Shown: piece after piece, positions 1 through 9,037 of the stretch
Layout of the letters: every line of letters begins with the position of its first letter
Position numbering within the stretch: the stretch's first letter is position 1
Source: Streptomyces tsukubensis
GTDB lineage: Bacteria; Actinomycetota; Actinomycetes; Streptomycetales; Streptomycetaceae
Length of the DNA stretch: 64,000 nt
Reading direction: 5' to 3'
Assembly (NCBI RefSeq): GCF_003932715.1
Contig: NZ_CP020700.1
Span: forward strand, 6,098,501 to 6,162,500
The notes under the pieces: generated by a model
Database searches by the model: none
Told to the model about the DNA's origin: nothing
What the model saw: only the letters and a program-made list of their open reading frames with translations
Translations under genes and position numbers: made by a program

Positions 1-30
1 GCGTGGATGTTCCAGGCCGAGAGCGTGTGA
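1..30 (+). CDS. C-terminal end of an upstream gene (partial)
   Basis: Frame 1 is open from the left edge and encodes nine residues ending EAESV-type sequence (AWMFQAESV) before TGA. The rest of the gene lies outside the window, so no function can be given. It could also be a chance open stretch. Confidence 0.4.
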   Translation, partial: AWMFQAESV

Positions 31-161
31 CCCGGGGCGGTACGGGGATCCGGGCGTTTCCGGTGTGCCCTGTGCCGGTGTCCGCGGTGATGTCGTGGCG
101 TTCGTGGCGTTCGTGAGGTTGCGGCGGCGGGGAAGGTCGTGAGGTCCGGAGGGAGACTGCC

Positions 162-395
162 GTGGTGCGACGCCGGTGGACCGCCCGGCCCGTGGCCGCC
201 CTCGGACTCGTACTGGCCGGGCTGGTGGGCGGTGCGCTGTGGTGGTGGGCCGTACTGGGGCTGGCGCTGGTCCCGGAGCGGACCGGGTTGCTGGAGGGCA
301 TCCTCGCGGCGGGCGGCTGGGGGCTGGGCCTGCTGCCCGTGCACGTCACGCCCCACCGCGGGCCCCGGCGGGGTGCGGCGGCCGGGCGGGGCTGA
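162..395 (+). CDS. small hydrophobic membrane protein, hypothetical
   Basis: A 77-residue protein starting at GTG, preceded by GGAGGGAG at 147-154 with good spacing. Residues about 12-48 are strongly hydrophobic and rich in Trp, Leu and Gly, enough for one or two membrane segments. The tail is basic and Arg/Gly-rich and probably cytoplasmic. I recognise no family. A second in-frame GTG lies one codon downstream. It is a single gene facing the convergent SDR gene. The strong ribosome binding site and the hydrophobic pattern favour a real gene over a chance frame. Confidence 0.6.
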   Translation: MVRRRWTARPVAALGLVLAGLVGGALWWWAVLGLALVPERTGLLEGILAAGGWGLGLLPVHVTPHRGPRRGAAAGRG

Positions 396-457
396 ACCGG
401 TGCCTGTCGGGCGCGTGCGGTGTGTGTTCCGGTTGGGCGGGCAGGGGCGGGCCGGGG

Positions 458-1234
458 TCACCAGGGCATGGCGACACCGCCGTTGGGGCGGATGATCTGG
501 CCGGTGGTGAAGGCCGATGCGTCCGAGGCCAGATGCAGTACGGCGTGAGCGACGTCCTCGGGTTCCCCGACCCGGCCCAGGGGTGAGCGCCGCGCCATCG
601 CCGTCCGGACCGCGCGGTGCTCGGCGGGGTCGTCCCGGTGGGTCATCGGCGTCCGGACCCAGCCGGGGGCGACGGCGTTCGCCCGGATGCCGTGCGGGCC
701 GAGTTCCGTGGCGAGGGTACGGGTGAGCTGGACGACCGCTGCCTTGGCTGCGCTGTAGCCGAACAGGCCGGACCCGGCCGCGTCGACGGCGCCGGAGGCC
801 ATGGTGACCAGGGAGCCCGGAGTGCCGGTCGCGATCATGGCGCGGGCGGAGTGCCGGCAGGAGTACAGCACTCCCTTGAAGTTGACGGCCAGGATGCGGT
901 CGAGATCCTCGTCGGCCGTGTCGAGGACCGGGGCGGTGTGCATGATCCCGGCGATTGCGGCGAGGACGTCGAGCCGTCCTGAGGAGTGGACGGCGGCGTC
1001 GACCACCGCCGCCACCGCGGTGTCGTCGGTGACGTCCAGGGGGTGGAGGCGGGCCGTACCGCCGTCGGCCCCGATCAGGGCATGGGTGCGGTCGAGGCCC
1101 TCCTCGTCGACGTCGGCGCAGTGGACGGTGGCTCCCGCCCGGGCCAGGAGCACGGCGCAGGCGCGTCCGATGCCGCCGGCAGCGCCGGTGATCAGCGCGG
1201 AACGGCCGGTGAGGTCGTACGCCGTGAGGGGCAT
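458..1234 (-). CDS. SDR-family NAD(P)-dependent oxidoreductase
   Basis: A 258-residue classical short-chain dehydrogenase. The Rossmann motif TGAAGGIG is at residues 16-23. An Asp near residue 41, at the end of the second strand, suggests NAD rather than NADP preference. The usual NAG motif reads IAG here, and the catalytic YSAAK is present. The ATG at 1234 is chosen because it sits a normal distance before the fold; an in-frame TTG at 1270 would add 12 poorly conserved residues. The start has no strong Shine-Dalgarno sequence. The substrate cannot be deduced. It lies just downstream of nei on the same strand with a 32-base gap. Confidence 0.88.
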   Translation of the reverse strand: MPLTAYDLTGRSALITGAAGGIGRACAVLLARAGATVHCADVDEEGLDRTHALIGADGGTARLHPLDVTDDTAVAAVVDAAVHSSGRLDVLAAIAGIMHTAPVLDTADEDLDRILAVNFKGVLYSCRHSARAMIATGTPGSLVTMASGAVDAAGSGLFGYSAAKAAVVQLTRTLATELGPHGIRANAVAPGWVRTPMTHRDDPAEHRAVRTAMARRSPLGRVGEPEDVAHAVLHLASDASAFTTGQIIRPNGGVAMPW

Positions 1235-1266
1235 GCCGGGACCGTACGACCAGATCTGACGGTACG

Positions 1267-2103
1267 TCAACTATGTCGGCCGGGCTCGGGGGCGGGGCCG
1301 AGCTGGCAGCCGGGGCACCAGTAGGTGACCCGTTCGTCGCCGGAGGCGGCCGGGCCCGGACCCCTCCGGGACGTGGTGCTGATGGGGCCGCCGCAGCGCA
1401 GGCAGGGGGCGCCGGGGCGGCCGTACACATAGAGGAGCGGACGGTGGTGGCCGGTGCCGGGGACCGTGCGGCGCTCGAAGGTGTCCCGGTTGGCGGTCAG
1501 CAGCCGGTGAGCGGTGGCGACCAGACGCGCGACCGTCTCCGCGGAGAGTTCACCGACCGGCAGCCAGGGGGTGACCCGGGCCAGGAACGCCAGCTCGCAG
1601 CGGTACACATTGCCGATTCCCGCGAGGTTGCGCTGGTCGAGCAGGGCATCGCCGAGGCTGCGGGCGGGATCGGCCCGCAGCCGTGCCACCGCGGTGTCGG
1701 CGTCCCAGTCGGGGCCGAGGAGGTCGGGGCCCAGCCGGCCCGTGATCCGCTCCTCCTCGGCGGTGGGCAGCAGCTCCAGCACCGGGAGGCGGTAGCCCAC
1801 GGCGGTCCGCTCCCGGGTGCCCAGCACCGCCCGGATCTGATGCTCCGGGCCGCCGGTCCACCGCTCGCCGGAGGCGAAGATGCGCCACGAGCCGTCCATG
1901 CGCAGATGGGAGTGGAGCGTCAGACCGCCCTCGATACGGGCCAGCAGATGCTTGCCCCGCGGGGTGACCTCCAGCACGGACCGCCCGGTCTGATCGGCCG
2001 TGGCGAACCGGGGCACCCGCAGGTCGAACCGGGTCAGCACCTGCCCGGCGAGGGCGTCGTTCAGCCGTCGTGCGGTCAGCCAGACGGTGTCTCCTTCGGG
2101 CAT
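1267..2103 (-). CDS. nei: Fpg/Nei-family DNA glycosylase (endonuclease VIII)
   Basis: A 278-residue bifunctional glycosylase/AP lyase that removes oxidised bases. The mature N-terminus is Pro2-Glu3 in MPEGDTVW, the catalytic signature of the family and specifically of Nei-type enzymes. An H2TH region (residues about 150-190, with LLDQRNLAGIGNVYR) and a C-terminal zinc finger (CxxC near CLRCGG and a second CxxC in WCPGC) are present. The open frame continues upstream, but only the ATG at 2103 gives the obligatory N-terminus. CATGAT lies 6 bases before the start, so it may be leaderless. It lies downstream of lhr, an adjacency I also recall from mycobacteria. Confidence 0.95.
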   Translation of the reverse strand: MPEGDTVWLTARRLNDALAGQVLTRFDLRVPRFATADQTGRSVLEVTPRGKHLLARIEGGLTLHSHLRMDGSWRIFASGERWTGGPEHQIRAVLGTRERTAVGYRLPVLELLPTAEEERITGRLGPDLLGPDWDADTAVARLRADPARSLGDALLDQRNLAGIGNVYRCELAFLARVTPWLPVGELSAETVARLVATAHRLLTANRDTFERRTVPGTGHHRPLLYVYGRPGAPCLRCGGPISTTSRRGPGPAASGDERVTYWCPGCQLGPAPEPGRHS

Positions 2104-2178
2104 GGTTCCATCATGCGCGAGCGGGGTGCGCGGAGCGTGTGCCCAGGGGCGGCCGGACCCGCCGGGCGGGTGTCCCGG

Positions 2179-2328
2179 GCGCCGTACGGTACGGCTCGGC
2201 GCGTCCGTACGCCGCCGGGGCACGGCACGTCTGCGGTCCCGGCGGGCCCTCGGCCGTACAGCGCCGTACGGTGCGGCCCTGCGCGCTCGTACACGCCCGG
2301 GGCACGGCACGTCTGCCGTCCCGGCGGG
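2179..2328. repeat. 82-bp-period imperfect tandem duplication
   Basis: Two copies, beginning at 2179 and 2261, share GCGCCGTACGGT, a GCG..CGTAC segment and GGCACGGCACGTCTGC followed by GTCCCGGCGGG. The offset is exactly 82 bases throughout the clearest matches. The repeat fills the centre of the 463-base spacer 2104-2566 between lhr and nei. I see no convincing gene or terminator in the rest of that spacer. Confidence 0.75.
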
Positions 2329-2566
2329 TTCCTCTGCCGTGTCCGACTCGTCCCGTCCGGCCCGCGACGTCCGGCCCGCACGATCCCCGCCTGTGCCTTC
2401 GGGCACGGAGGCACCGGGTGGTGGCCCGGGTTGCCGGGATCCCCGAGTACTTCCCCGAGCCGCAGGCCTGGAGGAGCCGGGGCCCTGACCTCCGGGTGGA
2501 CGTCGCGATGTGTCGGGCACATCCCGGCCTGCGGCCCGGAACCGTCCCGCGGAGCGCCCGGGCCGG

Positions 2567-5500
2567 TCAGGGTCTGAGGCGCAGTCCCCGCGGGGTCGCG
2601 TGGAAGCCCGCGGCCTCCAGGGCCCGGCCGATGGGGGAGGTGAGGGCCGGGGTGCCGTTGGCGCGTTCCACGGTGATCGTGCCGAGGGTGCCCGCACGGG
2701 CCGCGTCGGCCAGTGCCGAGGCGGCGGCGGTGAACGCGGGGGATTCGGGGTCGGGCCAGGCCAGCAGCGTTTTGCCGCCGCGCTCCAGATAGAGCGCCGG
2801 GTCGCCGTCGACGAGGACCACCAGGGAACCCGCCTTCCGGCCCGGCTTGTGGCCCGCGCCGTCCGGCGGATCGGGCCAGGACAGGGCGGCACCGTAGGCG
2901 TTGGCGGGGTCGGCCGCGGCCAGCAGCACGGCCTGCGGGGCCTCCTGTCCCGCCGACCGCTCCCGGGCCCCGGCCGTCGCCCGCAGCCGGTCGACCGCGC
3001 CGTCCATCGCGAACTGGGCCGCCCCCAGACCCTCGACCACATAGCCCCGGCGGGCCTGTCCACGGTCCTCGAAGGCCGACAGCACGCGGTACGCAGCGGA
3101 GAAGCCGCCCTCGACGCCCTCCGCCGCCACCGCGCCCCGGGTCACCACCCCGTGCCGGTCGAGCAGGGTCCGGGCGAGGGCATGGGCCCGGTGCGTGGGA
3201 TCGGGCTCCGCGGCCGGCAGCAGCGACCAGCGGCCGCTCACCGTCGGCGGACCGCCGCGCGATACGGGCCGGGCGCCCGCCGTCAGTCCGCCGTACCGGC
3301 CGCGGGGCACGGCCCGCCGGGCCCGGTGCGCAGTCGCCCCAGCGGTGCGGCCCGAGCCGAGCAGGGCGCGCAGCGGCGCGAGGGTGTCATTGGTCAGCCG
3401 CCCCGACCAGGCCAGCTCCCAGACCGCGTCCGCCAGCTCCGGATCGGTGGCTTCCGGATGGGTCGTGGCCCGCACCTGGTCGGCGATCTGGCGGAAGAAC
3501 AGGCCGTACCCCGGGGCGAGGGCGGCCAGCACCGACGCATGGAGCGCGGTCTCCTCCAGCGGATGGGGCGGGGGCAGCAGCAACGGGGCCGCGTCGGCGA
3601 GGTAGAGGGAGACCCAGCCGTCCTTGCCCGGCAGGGCACCCGCGCCCGCCCACACCACCTCACCCGTGGTCGTCAGCTCGTCCAGCAGGGCCGGGGTATA
3701 GCCGTGGACCCGGGACGGCAGGATCAGCTTCTCCAGAGCCGATGCGGGCACGGCGGCCCCCTGCAGCTGCTCGACCGCGCGGGCCAGCCCGTCGATGCCG
3801 CGCAGGTCCCGGCCGCCGATGTGCTGCCAGCGGGGGAGGAAGTCACCGAGCGCGGCGGGCGGGACGGGCTCCAGCTCGTGCCGGAGGGCGGCCAGGGAGC
3901 GGCGCCGCAGCCGCCGCAGCACCGTCGCGTCGCACCACTCCTGCCCGCCGGCCGGGGAACCGAGCGCCGCCGGGGCGGGATGGAACTCGCCCAGGACGAT
4001 CCGGCCGGCCGCGGCGAGCCGGTGCAGCGTCCCGTCCGTGACCGCCGTACCCAGACCGAAGCGGGCTGCGGCCCGGGCCGAGGTGAACGGCCCGTGCGTG
4101 CGGGCGTAGCGGGCGAGCAGATCGCCCAGCGGGTCCTTGACCGGTTCGGTGAAGGCTTCCGGAACACCGACCGGGAGGGCCGTGCCCAGGGCGTCCCGCA
4201 GCCGCCCGGAGTCCTCGACGGCCGCCCAGTGCTCCGCCCCGGCGATTCTGACCCGGACCGCCCGGCGGGCGGCGGCCAGACTCTCCGCCCACGCGGGCTC
4301 CGCCCCCCGCTCCACCAGCTCGGCGGTGGTCAGCGGCCCGAGCAGCCGCAGCAGATCCGCCACGCCTTCCTCGTCCTTCACCCGGCGGTCCTCGGTCAGC
4401 CACTGGAGTTCGCGCTCCAGCTCGGCCAGGACATCGGGGTCGAGCAGCTCCCTCAGCTCCGCCTGGCCCAGCAGCTCGGAGAGGAGCCGTGAGTCGAGGG
4501 AGAGGGCGGCGGCCCGGCGCTCGGCGAGCGGCGAGTCCCCCTCGTAGAGGAACTGGGCGACGTAACCGAAGAGGAGGGAGCGGGCGAAGGGCGACGGCTC
4601 CGTGGTGGTGACCTCCACCATCCGGACCCGGCGGGCCTCGATATCGCCCATCAGCTCCGTCAGGCCCGGCACGTCGAACACGTCCTGGAGGCATTCCCGG
4701 ACGGCTTCGAGGACGATCGGGAAGGAGCCGAACTCACTGGCCACCTGGAGCAGCTGCGCGGCACGCTGCCGCTGCTGCCACAGGGGGGTGCGCTTGCCGG
4801 GGCTGCGCCGGGGCAGCAGCAGGGCCCGGGCTGCGCACTCGCGGAACCGGGAGGCGAACAGCGCCGAACCGCCGACCTGCCCGGTGACGATCCCGCCGAT
4901 CTCGCCCCGGTCGAAGACCGCGTCCGCCGCCCCGACGGGCGCCTGCCCGTCGTCGAAGACCGGATCGGGACCCGAGGGGTCCTGGTCCAGCAGGTCGAGG
5001 CCCATCAGATCGGCGTCGGGCAGCCGCAGCACGATGCCGTCGTCGGCATGCATGACCTGGGCGTCCATACCGTAACGCTCGGCCAGTCTGGCCCCGATCG
5101 CCAGCGCCCACGGCGCGTGGACCTGGGCCCCGAACGGGGAGTGGATCACCACGCGCCAGTCGCCCAGCTCGTCCCGGAAGCGCTCCACCAGGATCGTCCG
5201 GTCGTCGGGGACATGGCCGCAGGCCCGGCGCTGCTCGTCGAGGTAGGCCAGGAGGTTCTCCGCCGCCCAGGCGTCCAGACCGGCGGCCAGCAGCCGCAGC
5301 CTGCCGTCCTCCGGCTCCAGGGCGCCCACCTCCCGCAGGAAGGCACCCACCGCGCGGCCCAGCTCCAGGGGCCGGCCGAGCTGGTCGCCCTTCCAGAACG
5401 GCAGCCGGCCCGGCACCCCGGGCGCCGGGGTCACCAGGACCCGGTCGCGTGTGATGTCCTCGATGCGCCAGGAGGTGGTTCCGAGGGTGAAGACGTCGCC

Positions 5501-7222
5501 GACCCGGGACTCGTACACCATCTCCTCGTCGAGCTCCCCGACCCGCCGGCCCCCGCCGCCCTTCTCCCCGGCCGAACCGGCGAGGAAGACGCCGAACAGT
5601 CCGCGGTCGGGAATCGTCCCGCCGGAGGTGACGGCGAGGCGCTGGGCGCCGGGACGGCCGGTCACGGTGCCCGCGATCCGGTCCCACACCACGCGCGGCC
5701 GCAGTTCTGCGAAGGCGTCCGAGGGATAGCGCCCGGCGAGCATGTCCAGCACCGCGGTGAAGGCCGACTCCGGCAGGGCGGCGAAGGGCGCGGCCCGGCG
5801 GACCAGCGCCAGCAGATCGTCCACCTGCCGGACGTCGAGGGCGACGATCGCGACGAGCTGCTGCGCGAGGACGTCCAGCGGATTGGCCGGGATCCGCAGC
5901 GATTCGATGGCCCCGGACCGCATGCGCTCCGTGACCACCGCGGACTGGACCAGATCGCCCCGGTACTTAGGGAAGACCACGCCCCGGGAGACCGCGCCCA
6001 CCTGGTGTCCGGCCCGGCCCACGCGCTGGAGCCCGGAGGCCACGGACGGCGGCGACTCGACCTGGACGACGAGATCCACCGAGCCCATGTCGATGCCCAG
6101 CTCCAGGCTGGACGTCGCCACCACGGCAGGCAGCCGGCCGGCCTTCAGATCCTCCTCGACCAGCGCCCGCTGCTCCTTGGAGACCGAGCCGTGGTGCGCC
6201 CGGGCGAGCAGCGCGGGCGCACCACGCGCGGCGCCGGACTGGGCCATGATCTCGGCCGGCGGGGCGCCCTCGGGCAGCCGCTCGCCCACGGCCCGCTCGT
6301 ACGCGATCTCGTTGAGCCGGTTGCACAGCCGCTCGGCGAGCCGCCGGGAGTTCGCGAAGACGATCGTCGAACGGTGCGCCTGGACGAGATCGGCGATCCG
6401 CTCCTCCACATGCGGCCAGATGGAAGGCCCGTCGCCGCCGCCGGGCCCCCCGGACGCCTCGGCGGCCGGGGCACCGCCCAGCTCGCCCAGATCCTCCACG
6501 GGAACCACTACGGAGAGGTCGAACTCCTTGTCCGACGAGGGCTGGACGATCTCCACCCGCCGCTGCGGCGACAGATAGCGGGCCACCTCGTCCACCGGCC
6601 GGACGGTCGCCGACAGACCGATCCGGCGCGCGGGCCGGGGCAGCAGCTCGTCGAGCCGCTCCAGGGACAGGGCGAGATGGGCGCCCCGCTTGGTGCCCGC
6701 GACGGCGTGGACCTCGTCCAGGATGACCGTCTCGACCCCGGTCAGGGCATCGCGGGCGGCCGAGGTCAGCATCAGGAACAGGGATTCGGGCGTGGTGATG
6801 AGGATGTCCGGGGGCCGGGTGGCCAGCGCCCGGCGCTCGGCGGCCGGGGTGTCGCCCGACCGGATCCCGACCCGCACCTCCGGCTCCGGCAGTCCGAGGC
6901 GCACCGCCTCCTGGCGGATCCCGGTCAGCGGGCTGCGCAGATTGCGCTCCACATCGACCGCCAGGGCCTTGAGCGGGGAGACGTAGAGCACCCGGCAGCG
7001 CGCCTTGGGGTCGGCGGGCGGCGGCACGGACGTCAGCCCGTCGAGGGCGGCGAGGAAGGCGGCCAGGGTCTTTCCCGAACCCGTCGGCGCGACCACGAGG
7101 ACGTCCGACCCCTCGCCGATCGCCCGCCAGGCGCCTTCCTGCGCCGCGGTGGGCGCGCTGAAGGCGCCCGTGAACCAGCCGCGGGTCGCGGGGGAGAACG
7201 AGTCGAGCGCATTCCCGGCCAT
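2567..7222 (-). CDS. lhr: ATP-dependent DNA helicase Lhr (SF2)
   Basis: A 1551-residue superfamily 2 helicase, the length expected for long Lhr proteins of actinobacteria. Residues 45-52 are Walker A (APTGSGKT). Further motifs are DEVH in ILDEVHAV, SAT in GLSATVRP and motif VI in QRVGRAGHQ. They are followed by the winged-helix and Lhr core and a long C-terminal domain. Lhr translocates 3'-5' on single-stranded DNA and unwinds RNA:DNA hybrids. The start at 7222 is preferred because GGGGGG precedes it; ATGs at 7231 and 7252 are also in frame. The gene lies upstream of the glycosylase nei on the same strand, which fits a DNA repair role. Confidence 0.95.
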   Translation of the reverse strand: MAGNALDSFSPATRGWFTGAFSAPTAAQEGAWRAIGEGSDVLVVAPTGSGKTLAAFLAALDGLTSVPPPADPKARCRVLYVSPLKALAVDVERNLRSPLTGIRQEAVRLGLPEPEVRVGIRSGDTPAAERRALATRPPDILITTPESLFLMLTSAARDALTGVETVILDEVHAVAGTKRGAHLALSLERLDELLPRPARRIGLSATVRPVDEVARYLSPQRRVEIVQPSSDKEFDLSVVVPVEDLGELGGAPAAEASGGPGGGDGPSIWPHVEERIADLVQAHRSTIVFANSRRLAERLCNRLNEIAYERAVGERLPEGAPPAEIMAQSGAARGAPALLARAHHGSVSKEQRALVEEDLKAGRLPAVVATSSLELGIDMGSVDLVVQVESPPSVASGLQRVGRAGHQVGAVSRGVVFPKYRGDLVQSAVVTERMRSGAIESLRIPANPLDVLAQQLVAIVALDVRQVDDLLALVRRAAPFAALPESAFTAVLDMLAGRYPSDAFAELRPRVVWDRIAGTVTGRPGAQRLAVTSGGTIPDRGLFGVFLAGSAGEKGGGGRRVGELDEEMVYESRVGDVFTLGTTSWRIEDITRDRVLVTPAPGVPGRLPFWKGDQLGRPLELGRAVGAFLREVGALEPEDGRLRLLAAGLDAWAAENLLAYLDEQRRACGHVPDDRTILVERFRDELGDWRVVIHSPFGAQVHAPWALAIGARLAERYGMDAQVMHADDGIVLRLPDADLMGLDLLDQDPSGPDPVFDDGQAPVGAADAVFDRGEIGGIVTGQVGGSALFASRFRECAARALLLPRRSPGKRTPLWQQRQRAAQLLQVASEFGSFPIVLEAVRECLQDVFDVPGLTELMGDIEARRVRMVEVTTTEPSPFARSLLFGYVAQFLYEGDSPLAERRAAALSLDSRLLSELLGQAELRELLDPDVLAELERELQWLTEDRRVKDEEGVADLLRLLGPLTTAELVERGAEPAWAESLAAARRAVRVRIAGAEHWAAVEDSGRLRDALGTALPVGVPEAFTEPVKDPLGDLLARYARTHGPFTSARAAARFGLGTAVTDGTLHRLAAAGRIVLGEFHPAPAALGSPAGGQEWCDATVLRRLRRRSLAALRHELEPVPPAALGDFLPRWQHIGGRDLRGIDGLARAVEQLQGAAVPASALEKLILPSRVHGYTPALLDELTTTGEVVWAGAGALPGKDGWVSLYLADAAPLLLPPPHPLEETALHASVLAALAPGYGLFFRQIADQVRATTHPEATDPELADAVWELAWSGRLTNDTLAPLRALLGSGRTAGATAHRARRAVPRGRYGGLTAGARPVSRGGPPTVSGRWSLLPAAEPDPTHRAHALARTLLDRHGVVTRGAVAAEGVEGGFSAAYRVLSAFEDRGQARRGYVVEGLGAAQFAMDGAVDRLRATAGARERSAGQEAPQAVLLAAADPANAYGAALSWPDPPDGAGHKPGRKAGSLVVLVDGDPALYLERGGKTLLAWPDPESPAFTAAASALADAARAGTLGTITVERANGTPALTSPIGRALEAAGFHATPRGLRLRP

Positions 7223-7568
7223 GCCCCCCATCGTGCACCCCGCCACTGACAATCGGGCGGGACGGGTCCGCCGGACGGCCCGGTACGGGACCGGGGCACA
7301 GGCCGGGGCACGGGCGGGAAGGGTCGGATCCGCCCCGGGCGGGCGGTGGACCGGCCCCGCGGCGGGTGACTTCCGTCATGGTGGCGCCGGCCTTCGGAGG
7401 GCGTCGCTCCGTTACCCGCCGGCGCGACGGAGGCCGTGGTTCCGCTCAACCGGGCGGATCCCGTGCCGGTACGCGTCCGGGGCGCGGTACCCGCAGGCTG
7501 CGGGCCCTGCGGCCGGGTGCCGGAAACGCGCGAGACCGGCGGGCGCCGGGCCGCGTACCGTCCCTGCC
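7223..7568. other. divergent intergenic region lhr/azlC
   Basis: About 346 bases of GC-rich sequence between the divergent lhr and azlC genes. It must hold both promoters, but I cannot point to a convincing -35/-10 pair, operator or small gene. Open frames crossing it are ordinary GC-driven readings. Confidence 0.5.
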
Positions 7569-8561
7569 ATGGCAGAACAGACCGTCCCGGCCGACCCGCC
7601 GGAGAGCAGCCCACCCGCCGGACCCGCCCCGGGAACCGGCCACGACCGCACCCCGGGGTCCGGGACCGGCCGCACTCCGGGGTCCGGGGTCGGCGGCGCG
7701 GCCGTCGCGGCGGACGGCCCCGCTGCCAAGCCCGACGCGGCCGTCGTACGCGACGCCCTCGGGGTGGGCATCGCGGTCGGGCTCTCCGGCTTCGCCTTCG
7801 GTGTCACGGCCGCGGGCTCCGGCCTCAGCCTGCTCCAGACCTGCGCCCTGAGCCTGCTGGTCTTCACCGGCGCGTCGCAGTTCGCCCTGGTCGGGGCGTT
7901 GGCGGCGGGCGGAAATCCGTTCACGGCCGCCGCCGGGGCGTTCTTCCTCGGCATCCGCAACGCCTTCTACGGGCTGCGCCTGTCGCAGCTGCTCGCCCTG
8001 CCGCGCGCCGTGCGGCCGTTCGCCGCCCACTGGGTGATCGACGAGACCACGGCCGTCGCACTCGCCCAGCCGACGAGACGGGCCGTACGCCTCGGCTTCA
8101 CCGTCACCGGACTGACGCTGTACGTCCTGTGGAACCTCACGACCTTCCTCGGCGCGATCGGCGCCGAGGCCATCGGCGACACCAATGCCTGGGGTCTTGA
8201 CGCGGCCGGACCGGCCGTCTTCCTCGCGCTCCTCGCCCCCATGCTCCGTACCGCCGCCGAACGGGCCGTCGCCGGGCTCGCGGTCCTCCTCGGGCTCGGA
8301 TTCCTGCCGCTGCTGCCCGCCGGGGTGCCGGTCCTGGTGGCGGCGCTCGCCGCACCCGCCGTGCTGTGGTTCAAGGGCCGCACGTCCGGCCGGGGCACGG
8401 CGGACGCCGTGGACACCCGTACCGCGATACCCGGCGCCGGTCGGCCCGGCAGCGACTCCGCGGGCACCGCACCACGCGGTGAGGGGGCCGAGGGCGCCCA
8501 CAAGGGACGCGGCGAGGACAGTACCGACGGCGGGCAGCGGTCCGTGGAGGAGGGGCGATGA
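7569..8561 (+). CDS. azlC: AzlC-family branched-chain amino acid exporter, large subunit
   Basis: A 330-residue membrane protein. After a Pro/Gly-rich N-terminal extension of about 55 residues comes the AzlC fold: GIAVGLSGFAFGV, then LLVFTGASQFALVG and the FFLGIRNAFYGLRLS segment typical of the family, with about seven hydrophobic spans. The C-terminal 60 residues are disordered and charged. With AzlD it forms a transporter linked in Bacillus to efflux of branched-chain amino-acid analogues. The open frame extends far upstream, but the ATG at 7569 is the first plausible start. It overlaps azlD by ATGA, so translation is coupled. Confidence 0.9.
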   Translation: MAEQTVPADPPESSPPAGPAPGTGHDRTPGSGTGRTPGSGVGGAAVAADGPAAKPDAAVVRDALGVGIAVGLSGFAFGVTAAGSGLSLLQTCALSLLVFTGASQFALVGALAAGGNPFTAAAGAFFLGIRNAFYGLRLSQLLALPRAVRPFAAHWVIDETTAVALAQPTRRAVRLGFTVTGLTLYVLWNLTTFLGAIGAEAIGDTNAWGLDAAGPAVFLALLAPMLRTAAERAVAGLAVLLGLGFLPLLPAGVPVLVAALAAPAVLWFKGRTSGRGTADAVDTRTAIPGAGRPGSDSAGTAPRGEGAEGAHKGRGEDSTDGGQRSVEEGR

Positions 8562-8866
8562 GCGTCTGGATCGCGATCGCGGTGACCGCGGTCGGCTGTT
8601 ACGTGGTGAAGCTGGTGGGCCTGCTGGTACCGGCCGAGGCACTGGAACGTCCGCTGGTGCGGCGGCTCGCCGCCCTGGTGCCCGTCGCGCTGCTGGCCGC
8701 GCTCACGGCGCAGCAGACCTTCAGCACGGCGGGCTCCCTGGTGGTCGACGCGCGCGCCGCCGGGCTGGCTGCCGCCGCCGTCGCCCTGGTGCTGCGCGCC
8801 CCCTTCCTTGTGGTGGTTGCCTCGGCCGTGCTGGTCACCGCGGGCATCCGGGCGCTGGGCGGCTGA
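8558..8866 (+). CDS. azlD: AzlD-family branched-chain amino acid transport subunit
   Basis: A 102-residue membrane protein with about four hydrophobic segments, the usual size for AzlD. The start overlaps the azlC stop (ATGA). The N-terminus has the family pattern of a short hydrophobic helix followed by a Leu/Val-rich segment around KLVGLLVPAEALERPLVRRL. It is the small partner of AzlC in the export complex. Confidence 0.9.
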   Translation: MSVWIAIAVTAVGCYVVKLVGLLVPAEALERPLVRRLAALVPVALLAALTAQQTFSTAGSLVVDARAAGLAAAAVALVLRAPFLVVVASAVLVTAGIRALGG

Positions 8867-8882
8867 CCCGCGACCGGGGCCG

Positions 8883-8914
8883 CCGACTCACCGACTCACC
8901 GACTCACCGACTCG
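8883..8914. repeat. 8-bp tandem repeat, four copies
   Basis: CCGACTCA is repeated three times and followed by CCGACTCG, with no spacers. It lies 17 bases after the azlD stop in the convergent spacer 8867-9037. Copy number of such short repeats is often strain-variable. Confidence 0.85.
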
Positions 8915-9037
8915 GCGGCTTGACGGCTTGAAGATCCGGCGGCCCGGCTGTCGGGCCGTCACGGCCGGGACGGGTCCGAGCCGCCGGACCGTCGGGCCGG
9001 GGCCGCGTCGAGCCCCCGGCCCCCGCGGCCCCGCCGC

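Noticed and set aside
1267..3063. Fusion of nei with an upstream 320-residue extension
   Set aside because: The glycosylase requires Pro as the residue after the initiator Met; the upstream part is an off-frame reading of the lhr 3' end and of repeated spacer DNA.
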